The notes under the pieces were generated by a model. That model was not told the origin of the DNA. It saw only the letters and a program-made list of their open reading frames with translations, and ran no database searches. A stretch of DNA of 64,000 nt, from assembly GCA_902797965.1 (NCBI GenBank), contig CADBUY010000006.1, forward strand, positions 1-64,000. Direction: 5' to 3'. This document shows positions 9,301 to 18,071 of the stretch, one piece after another (position 1 is the first letter of the stretch; each line of letters begins with the position of its first letter). A program made the position numbers and the translations under genes. Source of the DNA: an uncultured bacterium (GTDB lineage Bacteria > Cyanobacteriota > Vampirovibrionia > Gastranaerophilales > Gastranaerophilaceae).

Positions 9301-9995
9301 TTTTCATCATCTTTGTTAGCATTTGTCTGCAAGCATAATAAAGTATCCTGCGCATCTGCATCTTCTTTTCTCAGATAGTGAGAATCGTTTGTGATAATCA
9401 TTTTTATGCCTAATTCTTTTGAAAGCTTCATAAGCATAGGATTTGTTCTTTTTTGTTCAGGCAGATTGTGATCCTGAAGTTCTATATAATAATCATCTCC
9501 AAACAGTTCTTTATATCTTTTTGCAGTTTCATAAGCTTCTTCTTTTTCATCTTTCAGAAAGTGCTGTAAAACTTCACCGCCTAGACAAGCTGAGGCGCAA
9601 ATTAGTCCTTCATGATGTTCTTTTAATAACTGAAAATTTATTCTTGGTTTATAATAAAATCCCTCACACCACGCTGTTGAAACAAGTTTTATAAGATTTT
9701 TATATCCTTTGTCATCTTTAGCTATCAGGATTAAGTGATATAAAGGATTATTGGCAGGGTCATGCATTTTTATATCACCTGTATGAACATAAAATTCACA
9801 CCCTATAAGCGGGTTGATATGATACTTTTCAGCCAGTTCATAAAACTCAATTGCCGAATACATAACACCATGGTCAGTAATAGCAATCCCCGGCAGCTCA
9901 TTTTCTGCCGCATATTTAACTAAATCTCCGACCCTAATCATCCCGTCAAGCAGGGAGTACTCAGTGTGAATGTGTAGTGGAACAAACTTTGACAT
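6351..9995 (-). CDS. dnaE: DNA polymerase III subunit alpha
   Basis: 1214 aa, full length for DnaE-type replicative polymerase. Order: PHP domain from residue 4 (PLHIHTEYSLLDG; ITDHGVMYSAIEF), palm with the catalytic PDIDIDFC and GRGSAAGS motifs, fingers, helix-hairpin-helix region (IKGVGAPVVEAII) and an OB fold near the C terminus (VTICGLITATRQIPTKKDPS). The gene is continuous: there is no split intein, unlike the trans-spliced DnaE of many photosynthetic cyanobacteria. It is monocistronic and convergent with pheA, with interlocking stop codons. Confidence 0.97.
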   Translation of the reverse strand: MSKFVPLHIHTEYSLLDGMIRVGDLVKYAAENELPGIAITDHGVMYSAIEFYELAEKYHINPLIGCEFYVHTGDIKMHDPANNPLYHLILIAKDDKGYKNLIKLVSTAWCEGFYYKPRINFQLLKEHHEGLICASACLGGEVLQHFLKDEKEEAYETAKRYKELFGDDYYIELQDHNLPEQKRTNPMLMKLSKELGIKMIITNDSHYLRKEDADAQDTLLCLQTNANKDDEKRFSFPNNEFYVKSKEEMRQAFSWMDDETFEECCANTEEVCNKCHVEIELHNAPLPHYDVPDEFIYTSDDVDEKIIERLKKKNKTDKREDVLEEAKYIQGIENYLEHIVMEGLKKRYGDPVPESIIERAKYELGVINQMGFPAYFMITWDFIHFAKTHDIPVGPGRGSAAGSVVAYALEITDIDPIYHKLLFERFLNPERFTMPDIDIDFCIEKRGDVIDYVTQKYGEDKVCQIITFSTYAPKAAFKGVGRVLQVPFAESNRLTGLIEPALDVAKATFEKAEWLKDIINTEGNSEFKQLYEEDFQITNPDTGKVISFKRWVDMAIAIEGLKCGTGTHAAGVIISHAPLDTILPVQPSKDGIVQTGYPKHEATEVLDLLKMDFLGLRNLTMITKTVKMIKHYRGIDVDINHIPLDDKPTYDMLVKGETIGVFQLESQGMMNLVKRLKPDVFEDLGALVALFRPGPLGSGMVDDFVARKHGLQKITYAHPLLEPVLKDTYGTIVYQEQIMQVFQVLADYSLGQADQVRRMMGKKDLKTMEEQRGKFIEASAKHDMKKEDAEKLFNQILAFASYCFNRSHSAAYAFVAYQTAYLKCHYPVEYFSALLSSVSDNKDQTQLYIEEAQKYGSKVLAPDINKSYLEYAPDGNDIRFGMAAIKGVGAPVVEAIIKEREENGEFKNIFDFCKRVDAKYVNKKSLEGLIKSGAFSNIEKSRKQLFENIEYILDVTSKEAKDKAMGQVSLFSALGEDDGFANAQYQLHGSDEEYTDKEIQLLEKEFLGFYVTSHPLFSIRDKMQFLKTHNISELAEQKEEAEVTICGLITATRQIPTKKDPSKFLRFITLEDLTGKVDCVCFHKKLQEYGEILVQDEKVIITGKVQHRGEDSISVLIDSVKSVDNSNIVTVSLKRDVKYEELCGIKNILAKHHGDDPVMFKLPPVNGYSTRILTSPIFWVSSTNDFVHHMESVFPNEVDISIRSLDQPLETANA

Positions 9996-10045
9996 AACTT
10001 TATAATAACATAAAGTATTATATAAAAAGCGATTGTTAACGTTTG

Positions 10046-10381
10046 TTATTCATCATATTTTACAAAAATATTATCGCCTTTTTGCATTAATTTATTAAAA
10101 TTATTTTCCATCTCTTTGTATTTTTCTTTTTCAGAGATAAATACTGCATGCTTCTGTATATTTCTGTTATTTTTAATTACGTTATCTGCGTATTTATTAC
10201 TTACGCTGTGTTTTTCAGTATTTCCGGTTCTAATTTCTTTATATAATTCTTCAATTTCTTTTTGCTCAGTATTTTTAGGGTATACAATATTTTTGTTATT
10301 AAGTATTACAGAATTTTTATTCTTATGTTTTGTGTTATCATTACCTTTTGAATTATTAAATATCAGTTCCCAAATAGACAT
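10046..10381 (-). CDS. Hypothetical 111-aa protein
   Basis: Not recognised. It starts MSIWELIFNN and is otherwise rich in Lys, Asn and Glu, with a helical C-terminal half (KEKYKEMENNFNKLMQKGD). No signal peptide or membrane segment. ATG is preceded by AGGGG. The upstream region holds the shared bipartite promoter-like motif seen before other orphan genes in this window (10407-10443), which supports it as a real transcription unit. An antisense frame over the same bases is less plausible, as it lacks a ribosome site. Confidence 0.6.
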   Translation of the reverse strand: MSIWELIFNNSKGNDNTKHKNKNSVILNNKNIVYPKNTEQKEIEELYKEIRTGNTEKHSVSNKYADNVIKNNRNIQKHAVFISEKEKYKEMENNFNKLMQKGDNIFVKYDE

Positions 10382-10406
10382 ATAAAACCCCTATCACAGT
10401 AATCTT

Positions 10407-10443
10407 CTATATTAATAAAGTATTTTAATTAAGAAAAATTGAC
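10407..10443 (-). promoter_or_regulatory. Shared bipartite promoter-like motif (orphan-gene type)
   Basis: On the minus strand GTCAAT, 15 nt, then TACTTTATTAATATA, ending about 25 nt before the ATG at 10381. The same arrangement with the same 15-nt spacer precedes the genes starting at 17760, 34998 (downstream box only strong), 35504, 52000 and 55930. Confidence 0.55.
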
Positions 10444-10473
10444 AAATTATAAAGAAATTTTTACAAATAACGA

Positions 10474-11345
10474 TTGTTCCCTCTCCTTTTAGGAGAGGGT
10501 TAGGGTGAGGTTTATTTTTTCCCTCGCCCTTGAGGGAGAGGCTAGGAAATTGTTTAAAACATTTCCCTCGCCCACAGTATCCATTTGGTGGGAGAGGGTG
10601 TCCGAAGGACGGGTGAGGGAAGGGGGTGAGGTGATGGTTAAATATCCCCCTCTTAAATTCTCCCCCGAGGGGAGAACATAGGTCTGTTTTAGTCTGACAA
10701 AATAATTATGCGTTTTATCATTACGAGCCTCTCAATGACAATATTAGCTCCCTCCCCTCGGGGGAGGGATTAAGGGAGGGGGATGATTTTTTGTTTTCCC
10801 TCCCTTATTAGGGAGGGGAAGGGAGGGTGTTAATTATGATTGAATAAGTTTTAATACACACCCCACCGACCCTCCCCTAACTAGGGGAGGTACAAAACTA
10901 CTACTATCGAGCCTCACAATGACCGTTTTCCCTCCCTAAGTAGGGAGGTTTGGGGAGGGTGTTAATTTTGATTGAATAAGTTTTAATACACACCCCACCG
11001 ACCCTCCCCTACTAAGGGGAGGTACAAAACTACTACTATCGAGCCTCTCAATGACAACAGTTGCTCCCTCTCCCTTTGGGACTCTGCCGAAAGAAAGGTG
11101 ACGAAATGTCACGTTTCTTGAGAGGTAGGTTAGGGGGGGGGTTATTCTTCTCCCCTCCCCTCGGGGGAGGGATTAAGGGAGGGGGATGATTTTTTTTCCC
11201 CCTCCCTAGTTAGGGAGGGCAAGGGAGGGTGTTAATGAGTTTTGATTGAATAAGTTTTAATACACACCCCACCTAACCTCCCCTATTGAGGGGAGGAATT
11301 TATTGTGATAGTTTTATTAACTTGCTCCCTCCCCTACTGAGGAGA
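10474..11345. repeat. Intergenic block of modular palindromic repeats
   Basis: About 870 bp without a gene. It holds at least three copies of a roughly 125-bp module (10798-10923, 10930-11056, 11198-11299). Each has CCCTCCC...GGGAGGG arms, a core GTGTTAATTATGATTGAATA, then ACACACCCC and CTCCCC...GGGGAGG arms, and usually ends in ACAAAACTACTACTATCGAG plus CCTCACAATGAC. It also carries the GTGAC/GTCAC hairpin element at 11080-11140 and the ATATCCCCCTC module near 10637. No transposase and no credible frame. Confidence 0.85.
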
Positions 11346-11389
11346 GGTACAAAACACCCTCTACCATAGTAGAGGGATTAAGATAACAG

Positions 11390-12625
11390 TTACTTTAGTT
11401 CTCTTTGAATAAAATTAATAACAAAATCTAAAGCGCCCTGCTGGGATTTGAATACTTCATTCCCTGCTTTAGAAGTATTTTCGTAAAACTTCGGTTCAGA
11501 GAGCAATTTATCTGCCACTTTGTAAAATTCATTTTGTGTTTTTACGACAAAACCTGCTTTAGCATTTTGAATAATTGCATATATATCTTTAAAATTATGA
11601 ATTGACGGGCCTGAGATTACAGGCTTTGAAAATATGATTGATTCAAGAGGGTTGTGACCGCCTGTTTTGTTAAAACTTCCTCCAATAAACGATATATCTG
11701 AATAAGCAAACATTTTACTCAATTCACCCATTGTATCAAGTATCATAATATCTATATCAGACATAGAACTTATGTTTTCACTTCTGAAACCGTAGGTAAA
11801 ACCGCTTTCACCAACAAGAGTTTCTACCTCATCTTTTCTTGTCAAATGGCGTGGTGCAATTATCAGTTTTAAATCATCATGTTTAGCTTTAAGCTCTTTA
11901 TAAACATTAAGAACAATCGCGTCTTCTCCCGAGTGCGTAGATGCAGCAAGAAGAACTTTTCCGCATTTATCAAAATCAAAAGTAATCTCAGGAGCCGTTA
12001 TATCAAATTTAAGATTATTCATCCTGATTGTTGTATCAGGATTTGTTCCTAATGACAAAAACTTATCCAAGTCCTCAGTACTTTGGGTTAGAATGCCTGA
12101 ATAAAAGTTCAAAAGCGGTTTAAAGAAAAATTTTAGCTTTTTATAAGAATTATAGGTTCTATCTGATATCCTGCCATTTATTATGCAAAGCTTTATGCCT
12201 CTGTTTTTACATTCTATAGCAATATTTGGCCAAATCTCAGTTTCTGCAATAAGGATTAAATCAGGTTTAATGTTATCTAAAAACTTTTTTACGCATGATG
12301 GAGTGTCGAAAGGGAAATAAGTTATTAAATCAACAACATTATCAAGTTTTTTGTGTGCGATTTCTTGTCCGGTATTTGTGCCTGTTGTTACAACAATCTT
12401 AATATCGGGAAATGTTTCTCTGGTCTTTTTTATCAGTTTTTCTATAGCGTTAATTTCACCTACAGAAACTCCATGAAACATAATAACTTTGGTGTTATTT
12501 TTATCAAATTTTACGTTGCCTTTTTTTAAATTTATTGCTTCATCAGAATAATTACCGTACTTGTGAAATACCAATAATAACGGATAAATAAGTCTAAATA
12601 TTATTTCACTAATCAATCCAATCAT
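11390..12625 (-). CDS. waaA: 3-deoxy-D-manno-octulosonic acid (Kdo) transferase
   Basis: 411 aa GT30 glycosyltransferase that adds Kdo to the lipid A precursor at the inner membrane. An N-terminal hydrophobic anchor (ISEIIFRLIYPLLLVF) is followed by the catalytic segment HGVSVGE with Glu57. The C-terminal nucleotide-sugar domain has LLAASTHSGED, IIAPRHLTR and SFIGGSFNKTGGHNPLE, the classic WaaA signature. It overlaps the upstream ArnT-like gene by 4 bp (ATGA), so the two are co-transcribed and both act on lipid A. It implies an LPS-type outer membrane. Confidence 0.94.
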   Translation of the reverse strand: MIGLISEIIFRLIYPLLLVFHKYGNYSDEAINLKKGNVKFDKNNTKVIMFHGVSVGEINAIEKLIKKTRETFPDIKIVVTTGTNTGQEIAHKKLDNVVDLITYFPFDTPSCVKKFLDNIKPDLILIAETEIWPNIAIECKNRGIKLCIINGRISDRTYNSYKKLKFFFKPLLNFYSGILTQSTEDLDKFLSLGTNPDTTIRMNNLKFDITAPEITFDFDKCGKVLLAASTHSGEDAIVLNVYKELKAKHDDLKLIIAPRHLTRKDEVETLVGESGFTYGFRSENISSMSDIDIMILDTMGELSKMFAYSDISFIGGSFNKTGGHNPLESIIFSKPVISGPSIHNFKDIYAIIQNAKAGFVVKTQNEFYKVADKLLSEPKFYENTSKAGNEVFKSQQGALDFVINFIQRELK

Positions 12626-14271
12626 TTTATACCCTCAACTAAAACATATCTTCTTCCGCTGTCTATTATATTATATTTTAGTTTCTCAATATCGTCATCA
12701 ATTTGTTTTTTCTTAATAATTACATAGTTATTGTCTTTGTTAAGTTCACGCTTCAAATCTTCAATATTAAACTCTTTTCCGTAAACTATCGGCTCATTTC
12801 CATCTCTGTAGTATATTAGAGAATACTTATGAGAAAATCTGTAACAAGTAATTGTTTTATTATTTTCTTTAGCAATTTGAGCAAATTTCATTAAGTCATT
12901 TTGACCGAATTTATAGTCAATGTTAAAGAATAAACCTGTACCAAATGCACTCAATAAAAGCATAAATATTACATAAGATGCAAATATATTTGCATATCGT
13001 TTTATTTTAGCAAAATACACTGTTGCAATACCGGTAATTAACAATAATGCAATACACAAAGGCTTTGCATCAGATATATCAGAGTTTAATTCCTGCGGTA
13101 AATATAATGGCGTAAATAAAGCTGCTATTCCTGCGATAATAAATATTCCGCCAATTATATAAACTGTTATATTTATTGTAGAAGAATATTCATTATTTTT
13201 AATATATTTGTTCCATATATATCCGCCAAGAAGAGCTAAAATCGGATAAATTGGTAAAATATATGTGATTAATTTAGTTTTTGATGAAGAGAAGAATAAT
13301 AATGTAAATAAAGTTATTATTCCTGCAAAAACCATTAGCTTTTGTGTGTTATTCTCCGCTTTAAATATAAAATCTTTTTTTATGATTTTATGAATAAATA
13401 CAGATAAAACAGAGAGTATCCATGGGAAAAATCCCCATAATATTGTTAATAAATAAAAATAAAACGGCTGTTGTCTGCCAATTTCATTTGAACCCAAAAA
13501 TCTTGCAACATGATGCTTCATAATGTATTCATTAAAAAACAGCGGGTCGTGAATATTAAGCATTATGATATGCCATGGTAAAGTTATACCAAAGAATAAT
13601 AAGAAACCTACAATAAAATATTGCGGCTTAAATAATTCTTTAAAATTTTTTGAATATATAGATATAAAAAACATAGAGCCGAACGGAATTACAAACCCCG
13701 GAATTCCCTTAGCTAAAACTGCCAGCCCTGAAAATATGTAAAATAACCACCACATATATTTTTTGTTGTTTTCTTTAACAAAATATGTCAGTATTCCAAA
13801 ACATAACGCACATGTAACACATGAGGCTAAAACTATATCAAGAATTGCAAATTTAGCCAGAATTAAAAATTCAAGAGAAGTTGCAAGAATTAATGAAGAT
13901 ATTACGCCATAAGTTCTTGAAATGATTTTTCTTCCCAGTATATAAATCATAAAACAGCTTAATGTCCCATATAATGCGACAGGAAATCTTGCCGTAGCTT
14001 CGGTTATTTTGCTCCATAGTGCAAAAGATAAGCATTCACTCCAGAAATAGAGCGGAGGTTTTTCAAAGAAAAATTCTTTATTCAGATAAAGAGTAAGAAA
14101 ATCCTTAGAATTGAACATATCTTTTGACATTGACACATATCTTGATTCATCAACATCCATCAGGGCATAAGACCAGATGTTATGAAAAAATAAGAAATAA
14201 AATAAAATACATAAACCTAATACAGTAAACCATTCAGCATGATTTTGTATAAATACTTTTACTTTTTGCAT
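12622..14271 (-). CDS. ArnT-like glycosyltransferase (GT83/PMT family)
   Basis: 549 aa from the ATG at 14271, which has a GGGGGAG ribosome site at ideal spacing; a GTG seven codons upstream is less likely. About 11-13 membrane segments. The first periplasmic loop has MDVDESRYVSMSKDMF with the Asp-x-Asp-Glu metal-binding motif (residues 39-42) and FEKPPLYFW, as in ArnT and other lipid-linked sugar transferases. ArnT adds aminoarabinose to lipid A, but related proteins transfer other sugars, so the substrate is uncertain. The overlap with waaA supports lipid A or core modification. Confidence 0.85.
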   Translation of the reverse strand: MQKVKVFIQNHAEWFTVLGLCILFYFLFFHNIWSYALMDVDESRYVSMSKDMFNSKDFLTLYLNKEFFFEKPPLYFWSECLSFALWSKITEATARFPVALYGTLSCFMIYILGRKIISRTYGVISSLILATSLEFLILAKFAILDIVLASCVTCALCFGILTYFVKENNKKYMWWLFYIFSGLAVLAKGIPGFVIPFGSMFFISIYSKNFKELFKPQYFIVGFLLFFGITLPWHIIMLNIHDPLFFNEYIMKHHVARFLGSNEIGRQQPFYFYLLTILWGFFPWILSVLSVFIHKIIKKDFIFKAENNTQKLMVFAGIITLFTLLFFSSSKTKLITYILPIYPILALLGGYIWNKYIKNNEYSSTINITVYIIGGIFIIAGIAALFTPLYLPQELNSDISDAKPLCIALLLITGIATVYFAKIKRYANIFASYVIFMLLLSAFGTGLFFNIDYKFGQNDLMKFAQIAKENNKTITCYRFSHKYSLIYYRDGNEPIVYGKEFNIEDLKRELNKDNNYVIIKKKQIDDDIEKLKYNIIDSGRRYVLVEGIK

Positions 14272-14332
14272 TATACTCCCCCTAAAAAACACAATAATCT
14301 TACCATAAACATATATGAAAAGATAATATGTC

Positions 14333-15475
14333 AGGTTTTAACCCGACAATGTTTGTTTTCCTCCCCTCTGCGGAGGGATTAAGGAAGAGGGTGATGATTA
14401 AATAATGTGGTTTGCCACGCATTGTCATTCCGAGGCATTGTTTGCGGGAATGAGTTGCTACGCAACTCCCGCTCCCGCATCCGAGGAATCCAGCCTATTA
14501 TTAACTATTTTCATTTGGTCAAATGCAAGATATACATGCTTAAATATAAATAGCTGGATTGCCACGCGTCTCAAGCCTTTGAGCCGCTCGCAATGACAAG
14601 ACTTGTTTTCCCTCCCTAGTTAGGGAGGGTTGGGGAGGGTGTTAATTATGATTGAATAAGTTTCAATACACACCCCACCTAACCTCCCCTACTGAGGGGA
14701 GGTACAAAACTACTACTACAGAGCCTCACAATGACAAAAATCTGTTCCCTCCCTAGTTAGGGAGGGCAAGGGAGGGTGTTAATTATGATTGGATAAATTC
14801 CAATACACACCCCTCCTAACCTCCCCTATTAAGGGGAGGTACAAAACTACTACTAACGAGCCTCTCAATGACAAAGTTGCTCCCTCTCCTTTTGAGGAGA
14901 GGGTTGGGGTGAGGTAATTGTTAAATATCCCCCTCTTAAATTCTCCCCCGAGGGGAGAACATTGGTCTGTTTTAGTCTGACAAAATAATTATGTGTTTTA
15001 TCATTACGAGCCTCACAATGACAAAAATCTGTTCCCTCCCTACTTAGGGAGGGCAAGGGAGGGTGTTAATTATGATTGGATAAATTCCAATATACACCCC
15101 TCCTAACCTCCCCTCAATAGGGGAGGTACAAAACTACTACTAACGAGCCTCACAATGACAAAGTTGCTCCCTCTCCTTTTGAGGAGAGGGTTGGGGTGAG
15201 GTTTATTCTTTCCCTCCCTTATTAGGGAGGAAAAGGGAGGGTGTTAATTATGATTGAATAAGCTTTAATACACACCCCTCCTAACCTCCCCTATTGAGGG
15301 GAGGTACAAAACTACTACTAACGAGCCTCACAATGACAAAAATCTGTTCCCTCCCTTATTAGGGAGGGAAAGGGAGGGTGTTAATTATGATTGAATAAGT
15401 TTCAATACACACCCCACCTAACCTCCCCTACTGAGGGGAGGAACATAACTACTACTATCGAGCCTCACAATGACA
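14333..15475. repeat. Intergenic block of modular palindromic repeats
   Basis: About 1.1 kb without a gene. Five near-identical copies of the GTGTTAATTATGATTG module lie here (starting about 14609, 14747, 15033, 15210, 15350), separated by CAATGACA-type linkers and by CTCTCC...GGAGAGGG hairpins followed by GGGTGAGG. Sequence identity among copies is high, so assembly collapse or expansion is possible. A partial GTCAGGTT/AACCCGAC hairpin lies at the start (about 14333). Short frames through it are repeat-derived. Confidence 0.85.
14409..14600. repeat. 192-bp element with TTGTCATTnCGAG inverted ends
   Basis: A single-copy element within the block. Its left end has TTGTCATTCCGAG (14422-14434) and its right end the inverse CTCGCAATGACAA (14587-14599). 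It contains an inner palindrome GAGTTGC-TAC-GCAACTC, and TTGCCACGC occurs twice in direct orientation, outside the left end and inside the right end. It resembles non-autonomous intergenic repeats with TGTCATTGCGAG ends seen in many bacteria. It encodes no protein. Confidence 0.6.
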
Positions 15476-15489
15476 ATATTTATGTAAAA

Positions 15490-15517
15490 AGTTACCCTCT
15501 CAATTGAGAAGGTAACT
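15490..15517 (-). terminator. Terminator of the 725-aa coiled-coil gene
   Basis: Stem AGTTACC-TCTC / GAGA-GGTAACT around an AATT loop, followed on the minus strand by TTTTTAC. It lies about 65 bp past the stop of the gene at 15583-17760. Confidence 0.65.
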
Positions 15518-15582
15518 GATTGTAAAATATTTGAGTTAACTAGTCAGGGGAATTTGCCCCGTCCCCTAAGCCGGGGATTTTA

Positions 15583-17760
15583 TTAACCATTATTTTTTGG
15601 AGCGAATGCGCTTGCAATTGCGCCGACAACTGCTGCGCCTACAACACCTGCGGTTGCTAATTTAACGTTAGTATGTTCAGCAAAGCCCCATTTTCTTTCT
15701 AACCAAGATTTGAAATCTTTTTTGAATGTTGACTTAGCATCTTCTACAGCTTTGTTTACATAATCTGTTTTTTCACCATGTTCCTTTATGTATTCAGCTT
15801 TCAGTACTTCAGGAGTTTTTGCTTCACCTTTCGGCAGCTTATTTCTTGCGTCTTCTAATGCTTTAATTTCATCAGCCAAATCTTTTTCAACTTGTTCTTT
15901 TGCCATTTGAACGATTTGTTCATCAGTATATTGAGTAGCATTAGGCATATTTGCTTTTAATTTATTGATAGTATTTTCAAGTTTTGTAACATAAGCATCT
16001 GATACAGGAGCTGAAACTTCTAAAGGAAGTTTAAATGCAGTTGTTGGACTGAATTTAGTTTTTCCGTCAGCTAAAATGATTTCACCTGCTGCATTAAATC
16101 TTGCACCTTTACCTGCAATTGCTTCGACTTCTTTATTGATATCTTTGATAGTTTTTTGAGCTTTTGCTCTGTCAGTTATTGCCTTGTTTAGTGTATCAAC
16201 TTCGCCTTGTAATTTTTTAACTTCAGCATCTGCGTTAGCAATTGTAGTTCTTCTTGCATCATTAACTAACTTATCAAATTCAGCTTCTGCTTTTGCTGCA
16301 TCTCCACCATTAGCAGCTTTTAGGTCTTCTTTTACTTGTTTTAATCTTTCACCAATTTCTTGTAATTCACTGTTTTCAGCCGCATTCAAGTATCTTGGCG
16401 GAATACCTAACCATTCACCGATTTTGAATCCTATTTTCTGCCAAGCATTTCTTGTTCTGCCATTATTAGTGTTAATTAATTCTTCAGATCTCAAAATGTC
16501 TTTGTAAATATTTTGAGTGTTTAAATCTTTTGTTTTTGCAGCAATATCACTATGCATTAATGTATTATAGTGACCGGTAATTGATTGTTCAAGATTTGCT
16601 TGAATTCGTCTAAGGTCAGCAATTTTTGTTTTATCTTTTACCGGATCTAAGGCACTAATTTCAGCTTCAAAATCTCTTGTTGTATATGTTGCAAAATCTT
16701 TAGCAATTTTTGAATCTTTTGGAGCTTTCTTTGCTGCATCGCCAACAACTCTTGTTATTTCTGCTTTGTTGTTTAAAGTTGCTTCTGCATTTACTAATTC
16801 AGTGTGTTGTTTAGCGATATGTGCTTTTCTTGCGTCAATGCTGTCACCAATTGCTCTTGCATTTTGTATAGCTTCAACACCGTCATTCATTAATGCAGTT
16901 CTTAATTCAGCATCTTTAACACCTGGGAATATTGAATTAAGTAAAGTATTATATTGTTTATTAAAATATTGTTTTGCTAATTTTAATTCATGTGCATCTT
17001 GTGGAACACGTGTAACTAATTTACCTTTATCCGGTCCTTTGTCAGGAATGAATTGAAGTTCTGAACCTTTTTTGAATTTTTTATCTTTAAGATGTTCTTC
17101 AATACTGTCGTACATAGTTTCAAATGATTTTTTTACTTGTGCAATTTGTTCAACTGTATTACCTTCAGCTTTAATTTTTTTGCCAAATTCTGTGTATGTA
17201 TATGATTTAGCAGGTTTAAGTAATTCTTTATTAAATGCATCAATTGCCTTTTGTCTATCAGCAATATATTTTGATTTTGTGCTTTCAATACCTTTGATTT
17301 TATTATTTAAAGTTTCCTGAACTTTCTTCTGAGCATCAGTTAATTCGCCGGTATTATTTGCTCTTAATTTTTCTTCAGCTTTAGTTTGTGCAGCTTTCTT
17401 TTTGTTTTCTAAATCTTGTGCTTGTTTTTTGAAGTCTTCACTTTCTTGAGGAACGCCTTCTTTATGATCGTTGATGTATTTTTCTAAATTCTGATCATAT
17501 TCAGTACCTGCTGCAGCTTCTTTACCTGCTAACTCCTTAGCAGCTGTTAAAAATTCTTTTTCTTTTCCTTCTGCTTTTTCAATTTTTGATGAAAAATCAG
17601 TAGAATCTTTTGCTTCTCTTATGATGTCATCATAAGAACCGTATTTCGGCTTTGTTAAATAATGTGCACCAAGTCCGCCTCCAATAGCACCTATTGTAGC
17701 TCCGGTAAAAGCATAAGGTGTTGAACTTGAACCTTGTTGAATTTGTAATTCATCTGCCAT
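15583..17760 (-). CDS. Large coiled-coil protein with glycine-zipper ends
   Basis: 725 aa, not matched to a named family. Residues about 17-35 (AFTGATIGAIGGGLGAHYL) and about 703-720 (LATAGVVGAAVVGAIASAFA) are small-residue, GxxxG-rich hydrophobic segments that could insert in or associate with membrane. Between them lie about 650 highly charged residues rich in Ala, Lys and Glu with heptad-like spacing, predicted as long coiled coils. There is no classical signal peptide. Start preceded by GGAG. It has its own shared-type promoter motif (17829-17866) and terminator, so it is a monocistronic, probably well-expressed orphan. A scaffold or tether role is only a guess. Confidence 0.75.
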   Translation of the reverse strand: MADELQIQQGSSSTPYAFTGATIGAIGGGLGAHYLTKPKYGSYDDIIREAKDSTDFSSKIEKAEGKEKEFLTAAKELAGKEAAAGTEYDQNLEKYINDHKEGVPQESEDFKKQAQDLENKKKAAQTKAEEKLRANNTGELTDAQKKVQETLNNKIKGIESTKSKYIADRQKAIDAFNKELLKPAKSYTYTEFGKKIKAEGNTVEQIAQVKKSFETMYDSIEEHLKDKKFKKGSELQFIPDKGPDKGKLVTRVPQDAHELKLAKQYFNKQYNTLLNSIFPGVKDAELRTALMNDGVEAIQNARAIGDSIDARKAHIAKQHTELVNAEATLNNKAEITRVVGDAAKKAPKDSKIAKDFATYTTRDFEAEISALDPVKDKTKIADLRRIQANLEQSITGHYNTLMHSDIAAKTKDLNTQNIYKDILRSEELINTNNGRTRNAWQKIGFKIGEWLGIPPRYLNAAENSELQEIGERLKQVKEDLKAANGGDAAKAEAEFDKLVNDARRTTIANADAEVKKLQGEVDTLNKAITDRAKAQKTIKDINKEVEAIAGKGARFNAAGEIILADGKTKFSPTTAFKLPLEVSAPVSDAYVTKLENTINKLKANMPNATQYTDEQIVQMAKEQVEKDLADEIKALEDARNKLPKGEAKTPEVLKAEYIKEHGEKTDYVNKAVEDAKSTFKKDFKSWLERKWGFAEHTNVKLATAGVVGAAVVGAIASAFAPKNNG

Positions 17761-17828
17761 AACTAATTACTCCTATATTTTACAACTTACTAATTGTCGT
17801 TTGAAATTAATCCCTATTTACATTACAT

Positions 17829-17866
17829 CTTATATACATAAACGCCAGTAAATCTTAGAAATTGCC
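17829..17866 (-). promoter_or_regulatory. Shared bipartite promoter-like motif (orphan-gene type)
   Basis: Minus strand GGCAAT, 15 nt, GCGTTTATGTATATA, about 70 nt before the ATG at 17760. The stretch AAAAAGGCAATTT is identical to that before the RHH gene at 52000. The rest of the 310-bp gap to gpmI is A/T-rich and shows no gene. Confidence 0.5.
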
Positions 17867-18071
17867 TTTTTGTGAAAAATTTAATTTTCTGAAAATATTA
17901 TTAATTCCCAAAAACATTATATTTACTGAATTATAGCTTGTAAATACATCTTTACAAATCTTAATAATTATTGTTTTACTCTGTATAACATAAATACTTA
18001 ACCTCTTTACTTTTACCCCTGTTTGTTATAAACTTTTCTAGTTAAACAGTAGACATTGAGGAGATTATAAT

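Noticed and set aside
6351-9995. Split intein in dnaE as in photosynthetic cyanobacteria
   Set aside because: The coding sequence is continuous with no intein motifs.
10116-10385. Antisense 89-aa frame over the 111-aa gene
   Set aside because: Hydrophobic by reversal of Lys/Asn-rich codons, no ribosome site; the minus-strand gene has promoter and AGGGG.
14609-15475. Regularly spaced repeats resembling a CRISPR array
   Set aside because: Units are about 130 bp, linkers are themselves repetitive rather than unique spacers, and no cas gene is present.
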